This document shows, one piece after another, positions 28,644 to 37,363 of a stretch of 64,000 bases of DNA. How positions within the stretch are numbered: position 1 is the stretch's first letter; each line of letters opens with the position of its first letter. The stretch covers positions 16,766-80,765 of the forward strand of contig JAPOVQ010000012.1 in NCBI GenBank assembly GCA_026708035.1, written 5' to 3'. The position numbers and the translations under genes are program-made. Source of the stretch: Chloroflexota bacterium (lineage in GTDB: Bacteria; Chloroflexota; UBA11872). The notes under the pieces are model-generated. The model saw only the letters and a list, made by a program, of their open reading frames with translations, searched no databases and was not told the origin of the DNA.

Positions 28644-30263
28644 CTACGCCAAGAGGTCTCGCAGCCGCTGCTCCAGGTCGGCCTTGGCTTCCGGCTGCGG
28701 CTCCATGAGCCGCGCGTCCCGGAGGCTGCCGGCGATCGGCTGGTGGTCCGTGACCAGGTGCGGATCGCCGCCCTCTTCGTTGATCAACTCGATGAGGAGT
28801 CGCTCCACAAGCTCGGCTCGAACCGCGGCATGGCCCGGGTCGTCCCAGAGGTTGTGCAGGTCCTCGGGGTCGTCCTTGACGTTGTAGAGCTCGCCGTACT
28901 CGGTGGTGCCGTAGTGCAGCAGCTTCCAGTGCTCGGTCACGAGCATTTTGACCCGCTGCGTGATGGGCTGCGGGTGCGCCTTGCCGAGGCCAACAAGCTC
29001 CGGCCGACCGCTGCCAAAGATGGCGATGCGCTCCACGATCACCGCGTCGCGATGCACGTCCGTTTCTCCGCGCAGTAGCGGAGCGAAGCTGCGGCCCTCC
29101 TGGCCGACCAGCGGATCCGCGCCCGCGAGGTCGAGCCAGGTGGGCACGAGGTCGAGCTGCGTCATCACCCCGGCGTGCACGCGGCCCGCCTCGACCGTCC
29201 GCGGGTGGCGCCACAGCAGCGGCACGCGGTTGACGCACTCGTAGGACATCATCGGCTTGGCGGCGATGCCGTGATCGTTGAGGCCCTCGCCGTGGTCCGA
29301 GCTGAAGATCACGTGGGTATTTTCGGCCAGGCCCAGCCGCTCCAGCTCGGCCAGCACGCGGGCGACGCCGTCGTCGATGAAGGTGGTCATGCCGTAGTAG
29401 TGCGCCACGATCTCGCCGTGGTGGTCGCCGTCCCAGCCGCTGGTGGTGTCGTAGCCCTGATAGGGCAGGCCGTCGCGGGCGTACTGGTATTGCGGCGGCT
29501 TGTTGCTCACGTCCTCGCGCGGCACCGCCGGCGGCATGTCCGCCGGGTCGTACATGTCGCAGTAGGGGCGCGGCGGCGTGAAGGGCTGGTGCGGGTCGTA
29601 AAACGACATCCAGAGGAAGAACGGCCGCTCCCGCCCGTGGCCCCGCAGCCAGTCGACGGTGCGGTCGGCGGTGCGGTGGGTGTAGTGCCACTCGGCGGGG
29701 ACGGCGTTCTTCCAACTATGGAAGGCGCCGGTGCGGGGCGCGAGCGCATTGACCGGCTTCCACAGCTCCAGGCCCTCGGGATGATGCCGCTCGAGCCAGA
29801 CGCGCCAATGGCCCTTGGGATACGTGTGGGCGCCCAGGATTTCGACGTAGTCGAACCCGAAATAGGGTCCGTACCAGAGGCCGTCCTCTGGATCGACCGG
29901 CGCGCCGGGCGGGGGGTGATCCGGCAGCACGTCCTCGTATTCGCCGCTCTTGAAGTGGGGCTTGCCGACCAGCGCCGTGGCGTAGCCGGCCTGGCGGAGG
30001 GAATCGCCGACGACGGGGATGGCCTCGCTGAGATTGACGTTGTTGAAGACGTGATGCCCGCGCTGGCTGCGTCCCGTGATCATGCTGGCGCGCGCGGGGG
30101 CGCAGATGGCGTTGGTGGGATAGGCGCGGTCGAAGCGCATGCCGTCGCGCGCCAGGCTGTCCATTGCCGGCGTGCGGATGCGCGGGTTGTGAATGCCCAG
30201 CGCGTCCCACCGCTGCTGGTCGGTGGTGATGAAGAGGAAATTCGGCTGGGAGGTGCTGGGCAT
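28644..30263 (-). CDS. Sulfatase (formylglycine-dependent arylsulfatase family)
   Basis: 539 residues. The N-terminal FLFITTDQQRWDALG metal site and the maturation motif CAPARASMITGR (C-x-P-x-R), in which the Cys becomes formylglycine, are both intact; SSDHGEGLNDHG near residue 315 supplies further metal ligands. No signal peptide, so the enzyme is probably cytoplasmic and acts on imported sulfated sugars or aromatic/choline sulfates. It ends the minus-strand group propeller (30733)-RhaM-sulfatase with gaps of about 78 and 76 bp, suggesting joint action on a sulfated deoxy-sugar substrate. The anaerobic-type or FGE maturase is not in the window. Confidence 0.9.
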   Translation of the reverse strand: MPSTSQPNFLFITTDQQRWDALGIHNPRIRTPAMDSLARDGMRFDRAYPTNAICAPARASMITGRSQRGHHVFNNVNLSEAIPVVGDSLRQAGYATALVGKPHFKSGEYEDVLPDHPPPGAPVDPEDGLWYGPYFGFDYVEILGAHTYPKGHWRVWLERHHPEGLELWKPVNALAPRTGAFHSWKNAVPAEWHYTHRTADRTVDWLRGHGRERPFFLWMSFYDPHQPFTPPRPYCDMYDPADMPPAVPREDVSNKPPQYQYARDGLPYQGYDTTSGWDGDHHGEIVAHYYGMTTFIDDGVARVLAELERLGLAENTHVIFSSDHGEGLNDHGIAAKPMMSYECVNRVPLLWRHPRTVEAGRVHAGVMTQLDLVPTWLDLAGADPLVGQEGRSFAPLLRGETDVHRDAVIVERIAIFGSGRPELVGLGKAHPQPITQRVKMLVTEHWKLLHYGTTEYGELYNVKDDPEDLHNLWDDPGHAAVRAELVERLLIELINEEGGDPHLVTDHQPIAGSLRDARLMEPQPEAKADLEQRLRDLLA

Positions 30264-30339
30264 TTGGGTCCGCTTGGGAATGGGATTCAGTCGCCCACCT
30301 TAGCCGTCCTGCTTAGCGGCGGCCAAGGGCGGTCGAGGC

Positions 30340-30654
30340 TCAGTCCAGGTGCCAGACCTCGGGCGCGAAGAACATCTGGCCGTCTGCGTCGGTCAGTTCC
30401 TCGATGACGTCCTCGAACCATGCGCTCCAGCGGGTGTTGACGTCGTAGGACCCGATCTTGCCGAAGGCGGTGGCGACGTCCGGCTCGCACTCGGCGTAGG
30501 CGATGACCTGGAGTCCACGCCGAAACAGCGAGTAGTTGGTGAAGCCCGACTCGCGGATGGCCTCCACCAGCTCGGGCCAGATCTCGTCGTGACGGCGCTT
30601 GTATTCGTCTTCGGTGCCGGGCTTGATCTGAAAGGTGAAGCAGACCCGCTCCAT
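30340..30654 (-). CDS. rhaM: L-rhamnose mutarotase (RhaM family)
   Basis: A 104-residue protein, the exact length of E. coli RhaM, with the dimeric alpha/beta-barrel sequence FTFQIKPGTEDEYKRRHDEIWPELVEAIRESGFTNYSLF and RWSAWFEDVIEE. RhaM interconverts the anomers of L-rhamnose (and L-fucose in relatives); His in YKRRHDEIWPEL is the catalytic candidate. ATG 30654 has GGAGG six nt upstream. It lies between a propeller protein and a sulfatase, pointing to rhamnose-containing (possibly sulfated) polysaccharide use, as in ulvan-type or fucoidan-type catabolism. That link is inference. Confidence 0.85.
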   Translation of the reverse strand: MERVCFTFQIKPGTEDEYKRRHDEIWPELVEAIRESGFTNYSLFRRGLQVIAYAECEPDVATAFGKIGSYDVNTRWSAWFEDVIEELTDADGQMFFAPEVWHLD

Positions 30655-30732
30655 GGGGAACCTCCGTGCGCTGGGAACGCTTGACGTGCCGAGGCTACCG
30701 CGCCACATCAATCTGCGCGCCGGCTGAGGCGG

Positions 30733-31878
30733 TCAGACCTCCTCGACGACCGTGGCCTCGATGCCGCGGTGCAGGTCGCGGTGGGTGTAGTAGTAGACCA
30801 CCAGCACGCGACCGTCCCGCAACTCCACAGCCCAGGGATAGCCGCAGTCCGAGGTCATGGAGTCGCTGCGCACGTTGAGGACGGCGCAGGTGTCGAGGTC
30901 GTCGCACTCGGCGTCCGTGACCCGCACGGTGCAGCCGCGCTGCCCGTCCCAGCGCGTCCCCGTGGTGACGAACACGCGCCCGTCGCTCAGCGGCAGCATG
31001 TGACTCGGGCTGCCGTAGATGGAGGTCGGGCGCCACGGCGACCAGGTGCGGCCGTCGTCGTCCGACTCGACCCGAGCCACGATGGTGCCGCCCTGCCGCC
31101 CCGTCAGTTGGATCCTTGGCGAGCCCCGCGGATGACACCGATAGAGGACCACCAGGCGGCCGCTGGGCGTGCGATGAATGGCCGGCTCGCTGAAATGCAC
31201 GATCGGGTCATCCGCGATGCGGCCGCCGTAGGTCCAGGTTTCGCCAAAGTCGTCGGAGACGCGCAGCATGCCGAAGTAAGGCTGCTCGCCGTGAGGACGC
31301 TCGGTGGCTTTGCTGGGCTTGAGCAAGCGGCCGCCGGGCAGCTCCAGCAGCCCGCTGCGACACACGCCCGAATGCTCTGCGGGATGGCCCCACTGGGCGT
31401 CCGGCAGACGGGGAAAGCGCACCGGGTTGCTCCAGGTTCGTCCGCCGTCGCGGGAGCGCACCCAGAACGGGATGCCCGGTCGGGAGATCCAGATGCAATG
31501 CTGCGGCGATCCGACATCGGGCGCGTGCGGCACCGCGTTAAAGGTGAAGTCGGCGATTCCCTGGGCGGGCACAAGCTCGTTGCTGGACGCGTGAAGAAAG
31601 AGGCTGCCGTCGCTGAGCGTGTGGGTGCCAAAGTCGATCACGCCGCCGCGCGGGTCGTTGGTGACCAGCCACGGTTCGCTCCAGGTCTGGCCCTCGTCGC
31701 GCGACGCGACGGCGCGCACGTCGAAGAGCGGATGGCTGTGATGGGCATGCCCGAGGTGCGGCGCGCGGTGAAAGAGCGCCAGCAACTCGCCCTCGGGCGT
31801 GCGCACGACGTTGGGCGCGGTTGCGTAGTGCCCGGTCTCGCGGTAGACGGTGAGGTGCTCGACGACGCGCCAGCTCAT
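30733..31878 (-). CDS. Asp-box propeller protein, sialidase-like
   Basis: 381 residues with Asp-box turns SRDEGQTW, SRDGGRTW, SDDFGETW and SDDDGRTW. No signal peptide or FRIP motif. The blade sequence LALFHRAPHLGHAHHSHPLFDVRAV is His-rich and might form a metal or substrate site. It heads a likely operon with rhaM and the sulfatase, so it is a candidate hydrolase or lyase for the same substrate. Confidence 0.76.
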   Translation of the reverse strand: MSWRVVEHLTVYRETGHYATAPNVVRTPEGELLALFHRAPHLGHAHHSHPLFDVRAVASRDEGQTWSEPWLVTNDPRGGVIDFGTHTLSDGSLFLHASSNELVPAQGIADFTFNAVPHAPDVGSPQHCIWISRPGIPFWVRSRDGGRTWSNPVRFPRLPDAQWGHPAEHSGVCRSGLLELPGGRLLKPSKATERPHGEQPYFGMLRVSDDFGETWTYGGRIADDPIVHFSEPAIHRTPSGRLVVLYRCHPRGSPRIQLTGRQGGTIVARVESDDDGRTWSPWRPTSIYGSPSHMLPLSDGRVFVTTGTRWDGQRGCTVRVTDAECDDLDTCAVLNVRSDSMTSDCGYPWAVELRDGRVLVVYYYTHRDLHRGIEATVVEEV

Positions 31879-32240
31879 GGGGCCGGCAACTGGACGGCCC
31901 AGACTCGCGGCATCGCGGATTGCCTCTCGTGGGTTGGGCTGTGACGGGCAGTCTACGCGGAACGAGCTGACGGCCCGAGACGCGACCTCGGCTGGCGGTT
32001 GTCACCCTCACCCCGACCCTCTCCCATCCCAGGGAGAGGGGGCCGGACCGACGTGCGCCGAGCGGTGGATATGGCGTGTTCCAAGCGGCAGACCCCTCAC
32101 CCCGCCCCTCTCCTCATGGGAGAGAGAGCCGGATCTCGCCGGCGGAAGAGTTGGGAGTTCGCACGACGGGCTTGGGCCATCCCCGTGATAGGCTGCCGCA
32201 CCAGAATTGAGCCCAATAGTCGAGCGGAGGCGCACTGGTC
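31879..32240. repeat. Intergenic repeats before the 32241 gene pair
   Basis: Two units of the CTCACCCCG...CCTCTCCC/GGGAGAGG type: 32006-32043 and 32097-32133. The remaining bases show no gene. The gap lies between divergent genes and must also hold both promoters, which I could not pinpoint. Confidence 0.6.
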
Positions 32241-32606
32241 ATGAGTTCGTCACAGCAGGCGGCCATCGAGTCGTGCATCCAGCGGTTTTGCACCGGCACG
32301 CTCACCGAGGCAGACCTGCGAGACACCTTGCAGTCGCTGGCCGACGGCGAGAACAAACGCCAGGAGCTGCTGTACGTGCAGGCCGGCACGGCGTCGGTCA
32401 ATTCGGCGGTGATCGGCATGTTCATCGCGCGGGACGGTGAGATCGACGAGGGTCCGCCGAATCCCGACGACATGCCCTACGACACCGTCATGGACGCCCT
32501 GAATGACGGCTGGCGCATCATCAAGTTTCCGGAATTGGCCGTGATCCTGGACGAGACCAGGCTCCACGGGCCGGGAGTCGAGTTCATCCTGGAGAAGGTG
32601 AGGTAA
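32241..32606 (+). CDS. Unknown protein, 121 residues, upstream of PhyH
   Basis: An acidic helical protein (AIESCIQRFCTGTLTEADLRDTLQSLADGE, then DTVMDALNDGWRIIKFPELAVILDETR). Not recognised. ATG 32241 has GGAGG upstream. The stop is 7 bp before the PhyH start, so the two are surely co-transcribed. Confidence 0.65.
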   Translation: MSSSQQAAIESCIQRFCTGTLTEADLRDTLQSLADGENKRQELLYVQAGTASVNSAVIGMFIARDGEIDEGPPNPDDMPYDTVMDALNDGWRIIKFPELAVILDETRLHGPGVEFILEKVR

Positions 32607-32613
32607 GCCCGCC

Positions 32614-33495
32614 ATGCGAACCCACGACTGCGAACCGACGCTCACCGACTCTCAGGTGCTCGACTTTTGCAAGTCCGGCTATCTGCCGCTCGAGGGCGTG
32701 GTTTCCGACGACGTCAACCAGCGCGTCGTCGATTTCATGAACGACCACGCGCCGCACATCGAGCCGGGCGATTTCGCCAACCACGAACCCAACGAGATCC
32801 TCGACGAGGACTGGTTCGTCGACGGCGTGCTGTGCAATCCGGTGGCGGCCGGCGCGGTGCGCTGCCTGCTCGGACGGGACTTCGCGCTGCCGAGGATCAT
32901 GTCGAGCCACCGCGTCCACATGCCGGCCCGCGCCTACGGCTGGCATCGCGACGGCGGCTCGCTGTCGAGCCACGAGCTGAACTATCTGCAGGTCTACTAC
33001 TACCCGCAGGACACGACAGTGGAGATGGGCGCCACGGCGTTCCTGCCCGGCTCGCACCTCTACTGGCCCTTCGGGCAGGGCAGCTCCGGCCTCTACGGCA
33101 TGTTCCGCGGTACGGTGTCGAGCGCGGCGCCCGCAGGGTCGATCTTCATCTCGGCCTATTCCGTGTGGCACCGGCGCACGCAGTCGACGGCTTCGGGCAT
33201 CCGCAATCTGCTGAAGTACAACTACTGGCGCACGTCGGCGCCGGAGCGCGATTGGGTGCGCGAACCGGACTTCGACCCGGCGACGGCCGTCTACGGCCCC
33301 GGACCCGACGCTCCCCCCGGGCCGCGACAGTCCTACCTGGCCGTGGCGCGCATGTACTTCTGGCTGTGCGGACGCTTGGACGACTTCCAGGCGCTGGGCG
33401 GCCAGGGTTGGCCGAAGGTCGGGCCGGTGGACTACCAGCCCTACGGCTATCCGGGCGACCCCACCGATCCGCGCGTCCAGCAAAAGGCAAGCTGA
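32614..33495 (+). CDS. PhyH-family Fe(II)/2-oxoglutarate dioxygenase
   Basis: 293 residues of the phytanoyl-CoA dioxygenase superfamily. The iron site is visible: YGWHRDGGSLSS (H-x-D) and the distal His in VWHRRTQS with Arg in SGIRNLLKY for 2-oxoglutarate, plus the FLPGSHLYWP turn. The N-terminus SGYLPLEGVVSDDVNQRV is family-typical. It hydroxylates an unidentified small molecule or lipid. Unlike the two PhyH copies at 38-41 kb, its HxD motif is canonical. In an operon with the 121-residue unknown. Confidence 0.87.
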   Translation: MRTHDCEPTLTDSQVLDFCKSGYLPLEGVVSDDVNQRVVDFMNDHAPHIEPGDFANHEPNEILDEDWFVDGVLCNPVAAGAVRCLLGRDFALPRIMSSHRVHMPARAYGWHRDGGSLSSHELNYLQVYYYPQDTTVEMGATAFLPGSHLYWPFGQGSSGLYGMFRGTVSSAAPAGSIFISAYSVWHRRTQSTASGIRNLLKYNYWRTSAPERDWVREPDFDPATAVYGPGPDAPPGPRQSYLAVARMYFWLCGRLDDFQALGGQGWPKVGPVDYQPYGYPGDPTDPRVQQKAS

Positions 33496-33727
33496 ACCCG
33501 CACGCAGGGACTATTGGGCAACCCCTCCGTCATTCCGGCTTCCGCCGGAATCCAGTCCGCTCGAGGCTGAGGTCGCGCCAGATGCTTGGCGTCGGGCGGG
33601 TCTGAGACCCGCCCCTACCGGATTCCGCAAAGGTCTCTTGAAGGGAAAGAGCTAGGGTGAGGGTGATCCGGGGCTCGGGCGTTGGATGTGGACCATCTAG
33701 GCAAGGGTCTCCACAGGCGGACCTACC
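33496..33727. repeat. Intergenic repeats before the DUF72 gene
   Basis: Contains the CATTCCGGCTTCCGCCGGAA unit (33532-33551), the GGCGGGTCTGAGACCCGCC palindrome with CCTACC tail (33595-33620), and a GGGAAAGAGCTAGGGTGAGGG half-unit (33642-33662) that represents the uninterrupted target of the 24-bp element. Confidence 0.7.
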
Positions 33728-34519
33728 GTGACCACGCCCGGCCGGGTGATCGTCGGCACCGCGAATTGGAACGACCTGCGCGGGTTCTATCCGCGCGGCA
33801 CCAAGGCGAGCGAGAAGCTGGCAGCCTACGCCGCGCGACTCTCGGGCGTGGAGGTGAACGCCACCTTCTATCGCATGCCCAAGCCCGAGACCGTGGCCGC
33901 GTGGGCGGAGCAGACGCCGGACGGCTTCATGCTGAGCCTCAAGGCGCACCGCTACATCTCGGGATTGCTGCGGAATCCGGATAAGGCCGACGCGACGGGA
34001 TTCGAGCGGCACTTGGCGATGGCGCGGCCGCTGGTGGAGGCCGGAAAGTTCGCGGGATACCTGCTGCAGTTCCCCGGCAAGCTGAGCGCCGAGATGGACT
34101 TCGAGCGGTCGCTATCGGTGCTGCGTGAGGGCTTTCGCGAGGTGCCGCTGGCCGTTGAGCTGCCGGACTCCCCGGACGAAGACGTTCGCGCGCTGATCGT
34201 CGAGGCTCTGCGCACCCACAACTTCGCGCGGGTGCGCAACGACTCAATAGCTTCGGAGTGCGCGCCAATGCCGATGGACTCCGATGACCTGATGTACTTC
34301 CGATTCCGTGGTCCGGCGGCTGCTTCGAACATGGGTGATGACGGGCGCGTGCGGTATTCCGATGCCCAAATCAAGGAACGGGCAGCTATCGTTGAGCAGG
34401 CGAGCGAGACGGGCCCAATGACCATGGTCGTGTGTTACGGGAAGAAGGACGTGGACACCGCCGACGCGGCGCTGCGGCTGACCGCCGAGCTCGGGAATCG
34501 TGGAGTTGCCGTTGGCTGA
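33728..34519 (+). CDS. DUF72 (YecE-like) TIM-barrel protein
   Basis: 263 residues, DUF72 family, of unknown biochemical function. Characteristic features: GTANWNDLRGFYPRGTKASEKLAAYA at the start, VEVNATFYRMPKPETVAAWAEQTPDGFMLSLKAHRYIS, and LPLAVELPDSP- and MYFRFRGP-like strands. The usual start GTSGWxY...FYP is modified to GTANWNDLRGFYP. GTG 33728. It overlaps the next gene by 20 bp. Confidence 0.87.
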   Translation: MTTPGRVIVGTANWNDLRGFYPRGTKASEKLAAYAARLSGVEVNATFYRMPKPETVAAWAEQTPDGFMLSLKAHRYISGLLRNPDKADATGFERHLAMARPLVEAGKFAGYLLQFPGKLSAEMDFERSLSVLREGFREVPLAVELPDSPDEDVRALIVEALRTHNFARVRNDSIASECAPMPMDSDDLMYFRFRGPAAASNMGDDGRVRYSDAQIKERAAIVEQASETGPMTMVVCYGKKDVDTADAALRLTAELGNRGVAVG

Positions 34520-35663
34520 ACATTCGCCGCGATCCGCGGACGCGCCGCCCGTGCCCGACGGCTACGACGGGCCGCGGGCCTGCGACCCGCATGAGTTCGG
34601 GGCCATGCTCGACCTGCAAAACCTGGCGCTGCGGACCCTCAACTCACGCGCCGGGGAACCGCCGCGCATGCCGTCCATGGGCTTGGACTGGCCGCACGTC
34701 TACTACCCCGCAAACCTCGACAACATCCGCGTGGTCACGCACGACGGTCTGGTCGTGAGCGCGGTGGCCATCGCCCCGACGACGGTGCGCACGCCGCGCG
34801 GCCGGTTAGAGCTTGGCGGCATCAACGGCTTCGTCACGCACCCGGCGCACCGCCGGCGCGGGCTCGGCACGGCCGTGCTGCACGACGCGCACCGGGTCAT
34901 GCGGGAATGCGGCCATCACATCGCCATGCTGGGCACCGTCAGCCAGAACTACTACCGCCGCTTCGGCTGGGAGATGGGGATGCGGCAGCGCAGCCACACC
35001 CTGGACCGCGCGAACATCACTCTGCTGCCGCCGAGCCCCCACGTTGAGATCACCGAGGATTGGCGCTCCCACGTGGCGTCGCTGACGGCCATGTACGCGC
35101 GCGAGCCCATGGGCGCCGACCGCGACGAGCACTACTTCACGCTGGTGGCGCAGTCCCGGGCCGACCGCCTGCTCGTCGCGCTGCGCGACGGCGAGCCGGT
35201 GGCGTACGTGGCCGTGTGGCAGCGGGAGGTCCTCGAGACCGGCGGCGACGTGGTGGCGACCGTGGCACTGCTGCGGCGCGTGCTGCGCGATGCCGACGAT
35301 CCTCGCGCCAGCACCACCGACCGTCCACCCGGCGAAAGCACGGTGGTGACGCTCGACATCATCGTGCCCGAATCGAACGAGGGCCTCGCCGGACTGCTGC
35401 AGGAGACCGGCATTCCGTTCGGCCAGACCCATCACTACATGATCAAAGTGATCAACCTGGAGTCACTGCTGCGCGCGCTCGACTTGAGTGAGGTCGAGGC
35501 CACGCCATCTGGCGACGGCTGGCGGCTGCGGCGTGGCGGCCGCACGCTCGCGGTCAGCGAGTGTGAGCTGGTGAAGCTGCTGTTCGGTCCGGAGCGGTTT
35601 CCCGACTTCGCGCCGGACCTGTTCCCGCTGGACTTCTTCCAGTGGAAGCTCGACCGGATGTGA
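34500..35663 (+). CDS. Eis-like GNAT N-acetyltransferase with SCP2-type tail
   Basis: 387 residues with the architecture of the Eis family: a GNAT domain (GINGFVTHPAHRRRGLGTAVLHDAH is the acetyl-CoA loop; HIAMLGTVSQNYYRRFGWEMG follows), a second degenerate GNAT (about 150-290) and a C-terminal sterol-carrier-like domain (WRLRRGGRTLAVSECELVKLLFGPERF). Eis proteins acetylate aminoglycosides or protein amines; the physiological substrate here is unknown. GTG 34500 overlaps the DUF72 gene. Confidence 0.83.
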   Translation: MELPLAEHSPRSADAPPVPDGYDGPRACDPHEFGAMLDLQNLALRTLNSRAGEPPRMPSMGLDWPHVYYPANLDNIRVVTHDGLVVSAVAIAPTTVRTPRGRLELGGINGFVTHPAHRRRGLGTAVLHDAHRVMRECGHHIAMLGTVSQNYYRRFGWEMGMRQRSHTLDRANITLLPPSPHVEITEDWRSHVASLTAMYAREPMGADRDEHYFTLVAQSRADRLLVALRDGEPVAYVAVWQREVLETGGDVVATVALLRRVLRDADDPRASTTDRPPGESTVVTLDIIVPESNEGLAGLLQETGIPFGQTHHYMIKVINLESLLRALDLSEVEATPSGDGWRLRRGGRTLAVSECELVKLLFGPERFPDFAPDLFPLDFFQWKLDRM

Positions 35664-35697
35664 GGCTAGGAACAGCCTGAACACAGGTGGAGGGCTT

Positions 35698-35805
35698 TAC
35701 CCCAATCCGTTCGCCCTGAGCAACGTCGAAGGGCCCCGTTCATGGTTCGACAGAGCCTGTCCTGAGCTTGCCGAAGGGCTCGCCACGAACGGTGGCGGAA
35801 CCCCA
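35698..35805. repeat. Intact host copy of the CCCCAATCCGTTCG repeat plus a second palindrome
   Basis: CCCCAATCCGTTCGCCCTGAG (35700-35720) is the uninterrupted form of the repeat that carries an insert at 6936-7011. It is followed by GGTTCGACAGAGCCTGTCC and GAGCTTGCCGAAGGGCTCG, a commonly dispersed palindrome. It lies between convergent genes. Confidence 0.65.
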
Positions 35806-35822
35806 CGGACGGGTTGACGGAC

Positions 35823-37016
35823 TTATGACGCAAGCGTCCCCGGATTCCACCGGATAGCCGTCACCTGCGTATGCCCGATCGCGGCGTCCCACACGGTGCG
35901 CGCGGGCCCGTGGTCGCATGTGCCGACGATGGAGAGCACGTCGCCGTCGTCCAGCGTCACGCTGGCGCTGAAGCCGCTGACGCCGCTGCCGTAGTAGAGG
36001 TAGACCGCCTCGTCGGCCCAGGATTCGCCGGAGTCGCGACTGAGCATGACGCGGCCACTCGGCGGGCCGGGACCGTAGCGGGTGTCGTGGACGACGGCAA
36101 TGGTTCCGTCGCCGGAGACCGCGGGCGCGCCAAAGCACTGGCCGAAGACGGTGGTGAGCTGGCGCAGGTTGCCCCAGGTGCGGCCGCCGTCGGGCGAATC
36201 GGCCAGGAACACGTGCTTCCAGGCCAGATTGCCCCGCGCGCCCTGAGGGTCCAGGTCCTTAGCGCGATCGTCCGGCATCCGCGGCCGCTGGTAGCGAACG
36301 ACCGCCAACAGCCGACCGCCGCCCAGCTCCGCGACCGCTCCCTCGGTACCCCAGTCGCACACGAGCGACGGCTCCGACCAGGTATGGCCGCCGTCACTGG
36401 ATCTGAAGGCCAGCAGATGCATGACGCCGCTGGCGGGCGGCTCCCACACCAGGCGGTCGCGGCAGCAAAAGAGCATGAGCAGGGTGCCGTCGTCGATCCG
36501 CCGCAGGGAGTGGTAGTAGCGCTCGTCGTAGCGGGCCGGCAACGTCAGCTGCGAATGCGCGCTCCACGTGCGGCCCTGGTCGGTCGAGGCCACGATCTCG
36601 ATGGGGTCCGTGCGGATGCCGTCGTTCGAGCCGACGTGCACCAAGGTTCCGTCGTCGAGAACGGCAATCGGCCCCCGGTACGGATACATGTCGAGGCCCA
36701 AAGTGGCCGATGGTTCACGTCCCGCCGAGTCGCCGCGCGGATAGGCCGACCAGGTGCGTCCCTCGTCGTCGCTGCGGCAAATCAGCGAGCCCTGGTTGAC
36801 GTAGATTGCGCCGTCCCGGGCGCGCGCGGCGTGGACCATCTGCGGGTGCCCTGCGGGATCGTGCGGCAAGGTCGACTTGACGACCGGCACGCGATGCAGC
36901 CGGCCGGCGGCGGCGTGCAGCACGTAGTCGGACGCCTGCATCTTGGCCAGGTCGTCGTCCGACGGCCACGGCGCGCCGCCAAGGTTGCCGGTGTCACCCG
37001 GCGCGGCGAGCTTCAT
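35823..37016 (-). CDS. Asp-box propeller protein, sialidase-like
   Basis: 397 residues with five Asp-box turns (SDDEGRTW, STDQGRTW, SSDGGHTW, SPDGGRTW, SRDSGESW). Cytoplasmic by lack of a signal. N-terminal PHDPAGHPQMVHAARARDG is reminiscent of the first blade of exo-sialidases but the FRIP motif is absent. It is the last gene of the minus-strand series PhyH-B, nitrile-hydratase-like, PhyH-A, GH43/32-like, propeller. Confidence 0.77.
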   Translation of the reverse strand: MKLAAPGDTGNLGGAPWPSDDDLAKMQASDYVLHAAAGRLHRVPVVKSTLPHDPAGHPQMVHAARARDGAIYVNQGSLICRSDDEGRTWSAYPRGDSAGREPSATLGLDMYPYRGPIAVLDDGTLVHVGSNDGIRTDPIEIVASTDQGRTWSAHSQLTLPARYDERYYHSLRRIDDGTLLMLFCCRDRLVWEPPASGVMHLLAFRSSDGGHTWSEPSLVCDWGTEGAVAELGGGRLLAVVRYQRPRMPDDRAKDLDPQGARGNLAWKHVFLADSPDGGRTWGNLRQLTTVFGQCFGAPAVSGDGTIAVVHDTRYGPGPPSGRVMLSRDSGESWADEAVYLYYGSGVSGFSASVTLDDGDVLSIVGTCDHGPARTVWDAAIGHTQVTAIRWNPGTLAS

Positions 37017-37363
37017 GGGATCTGGCCTTGGATCATGTCGACTCCTTGGGCATTTGGGCAGCGAATTCGCCGGTCGTCCGCACCCTCACCCTAACCCACT
37101 CCCATCGAGGGAGAGGGGACCGGATGGGCCGCCGCCAGGAGGTTCTTCCGGAGCCGTCGGGGCGGGTTTGAAACTCGCCCGACGCCAGGCATCCGGCGCG
37201 CTTCCAGGTTCGGCCGGACTGGATTCCGGCTTCCGCCGGAATGACGGAGGGGTTGCGCAGAGGCCTCATCGAGGGGGAGGGGATTGCGGGGAACTCGGCC
37301 TGGCACAGGTCCGGTCCCTCCTCCCCTGGTGGGAGAAGGTTAGGTTGAGGGGGATTCGACTCC
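37017..37363. repeat. Intergenic repeats between the propeller and GH43/32-like genes
   Basis: No gene. Holds a CACCCTCACCCTAACCCACT unit with GAGGGAGAGGGGACC (37081-37121), GGCGGGTTTGAAACTCGCCC (37161-37180), GGATTCCGGCTTCCGCCGGA with ATGACGG (37220-37246) and CCTCCCCTGGTGGGAGAAGG (37321-37340). Four dispersed-repeat families meet here. Confidence 0.7.

Noticed and set aside
35740..35800. tRNA-like TTCGA stretch
   Set aside because: Belongs to a palindromic repeat (CGACAGAGCCTG/GAGCTTGCCGAAGG); no cloverleaf can be drawn.
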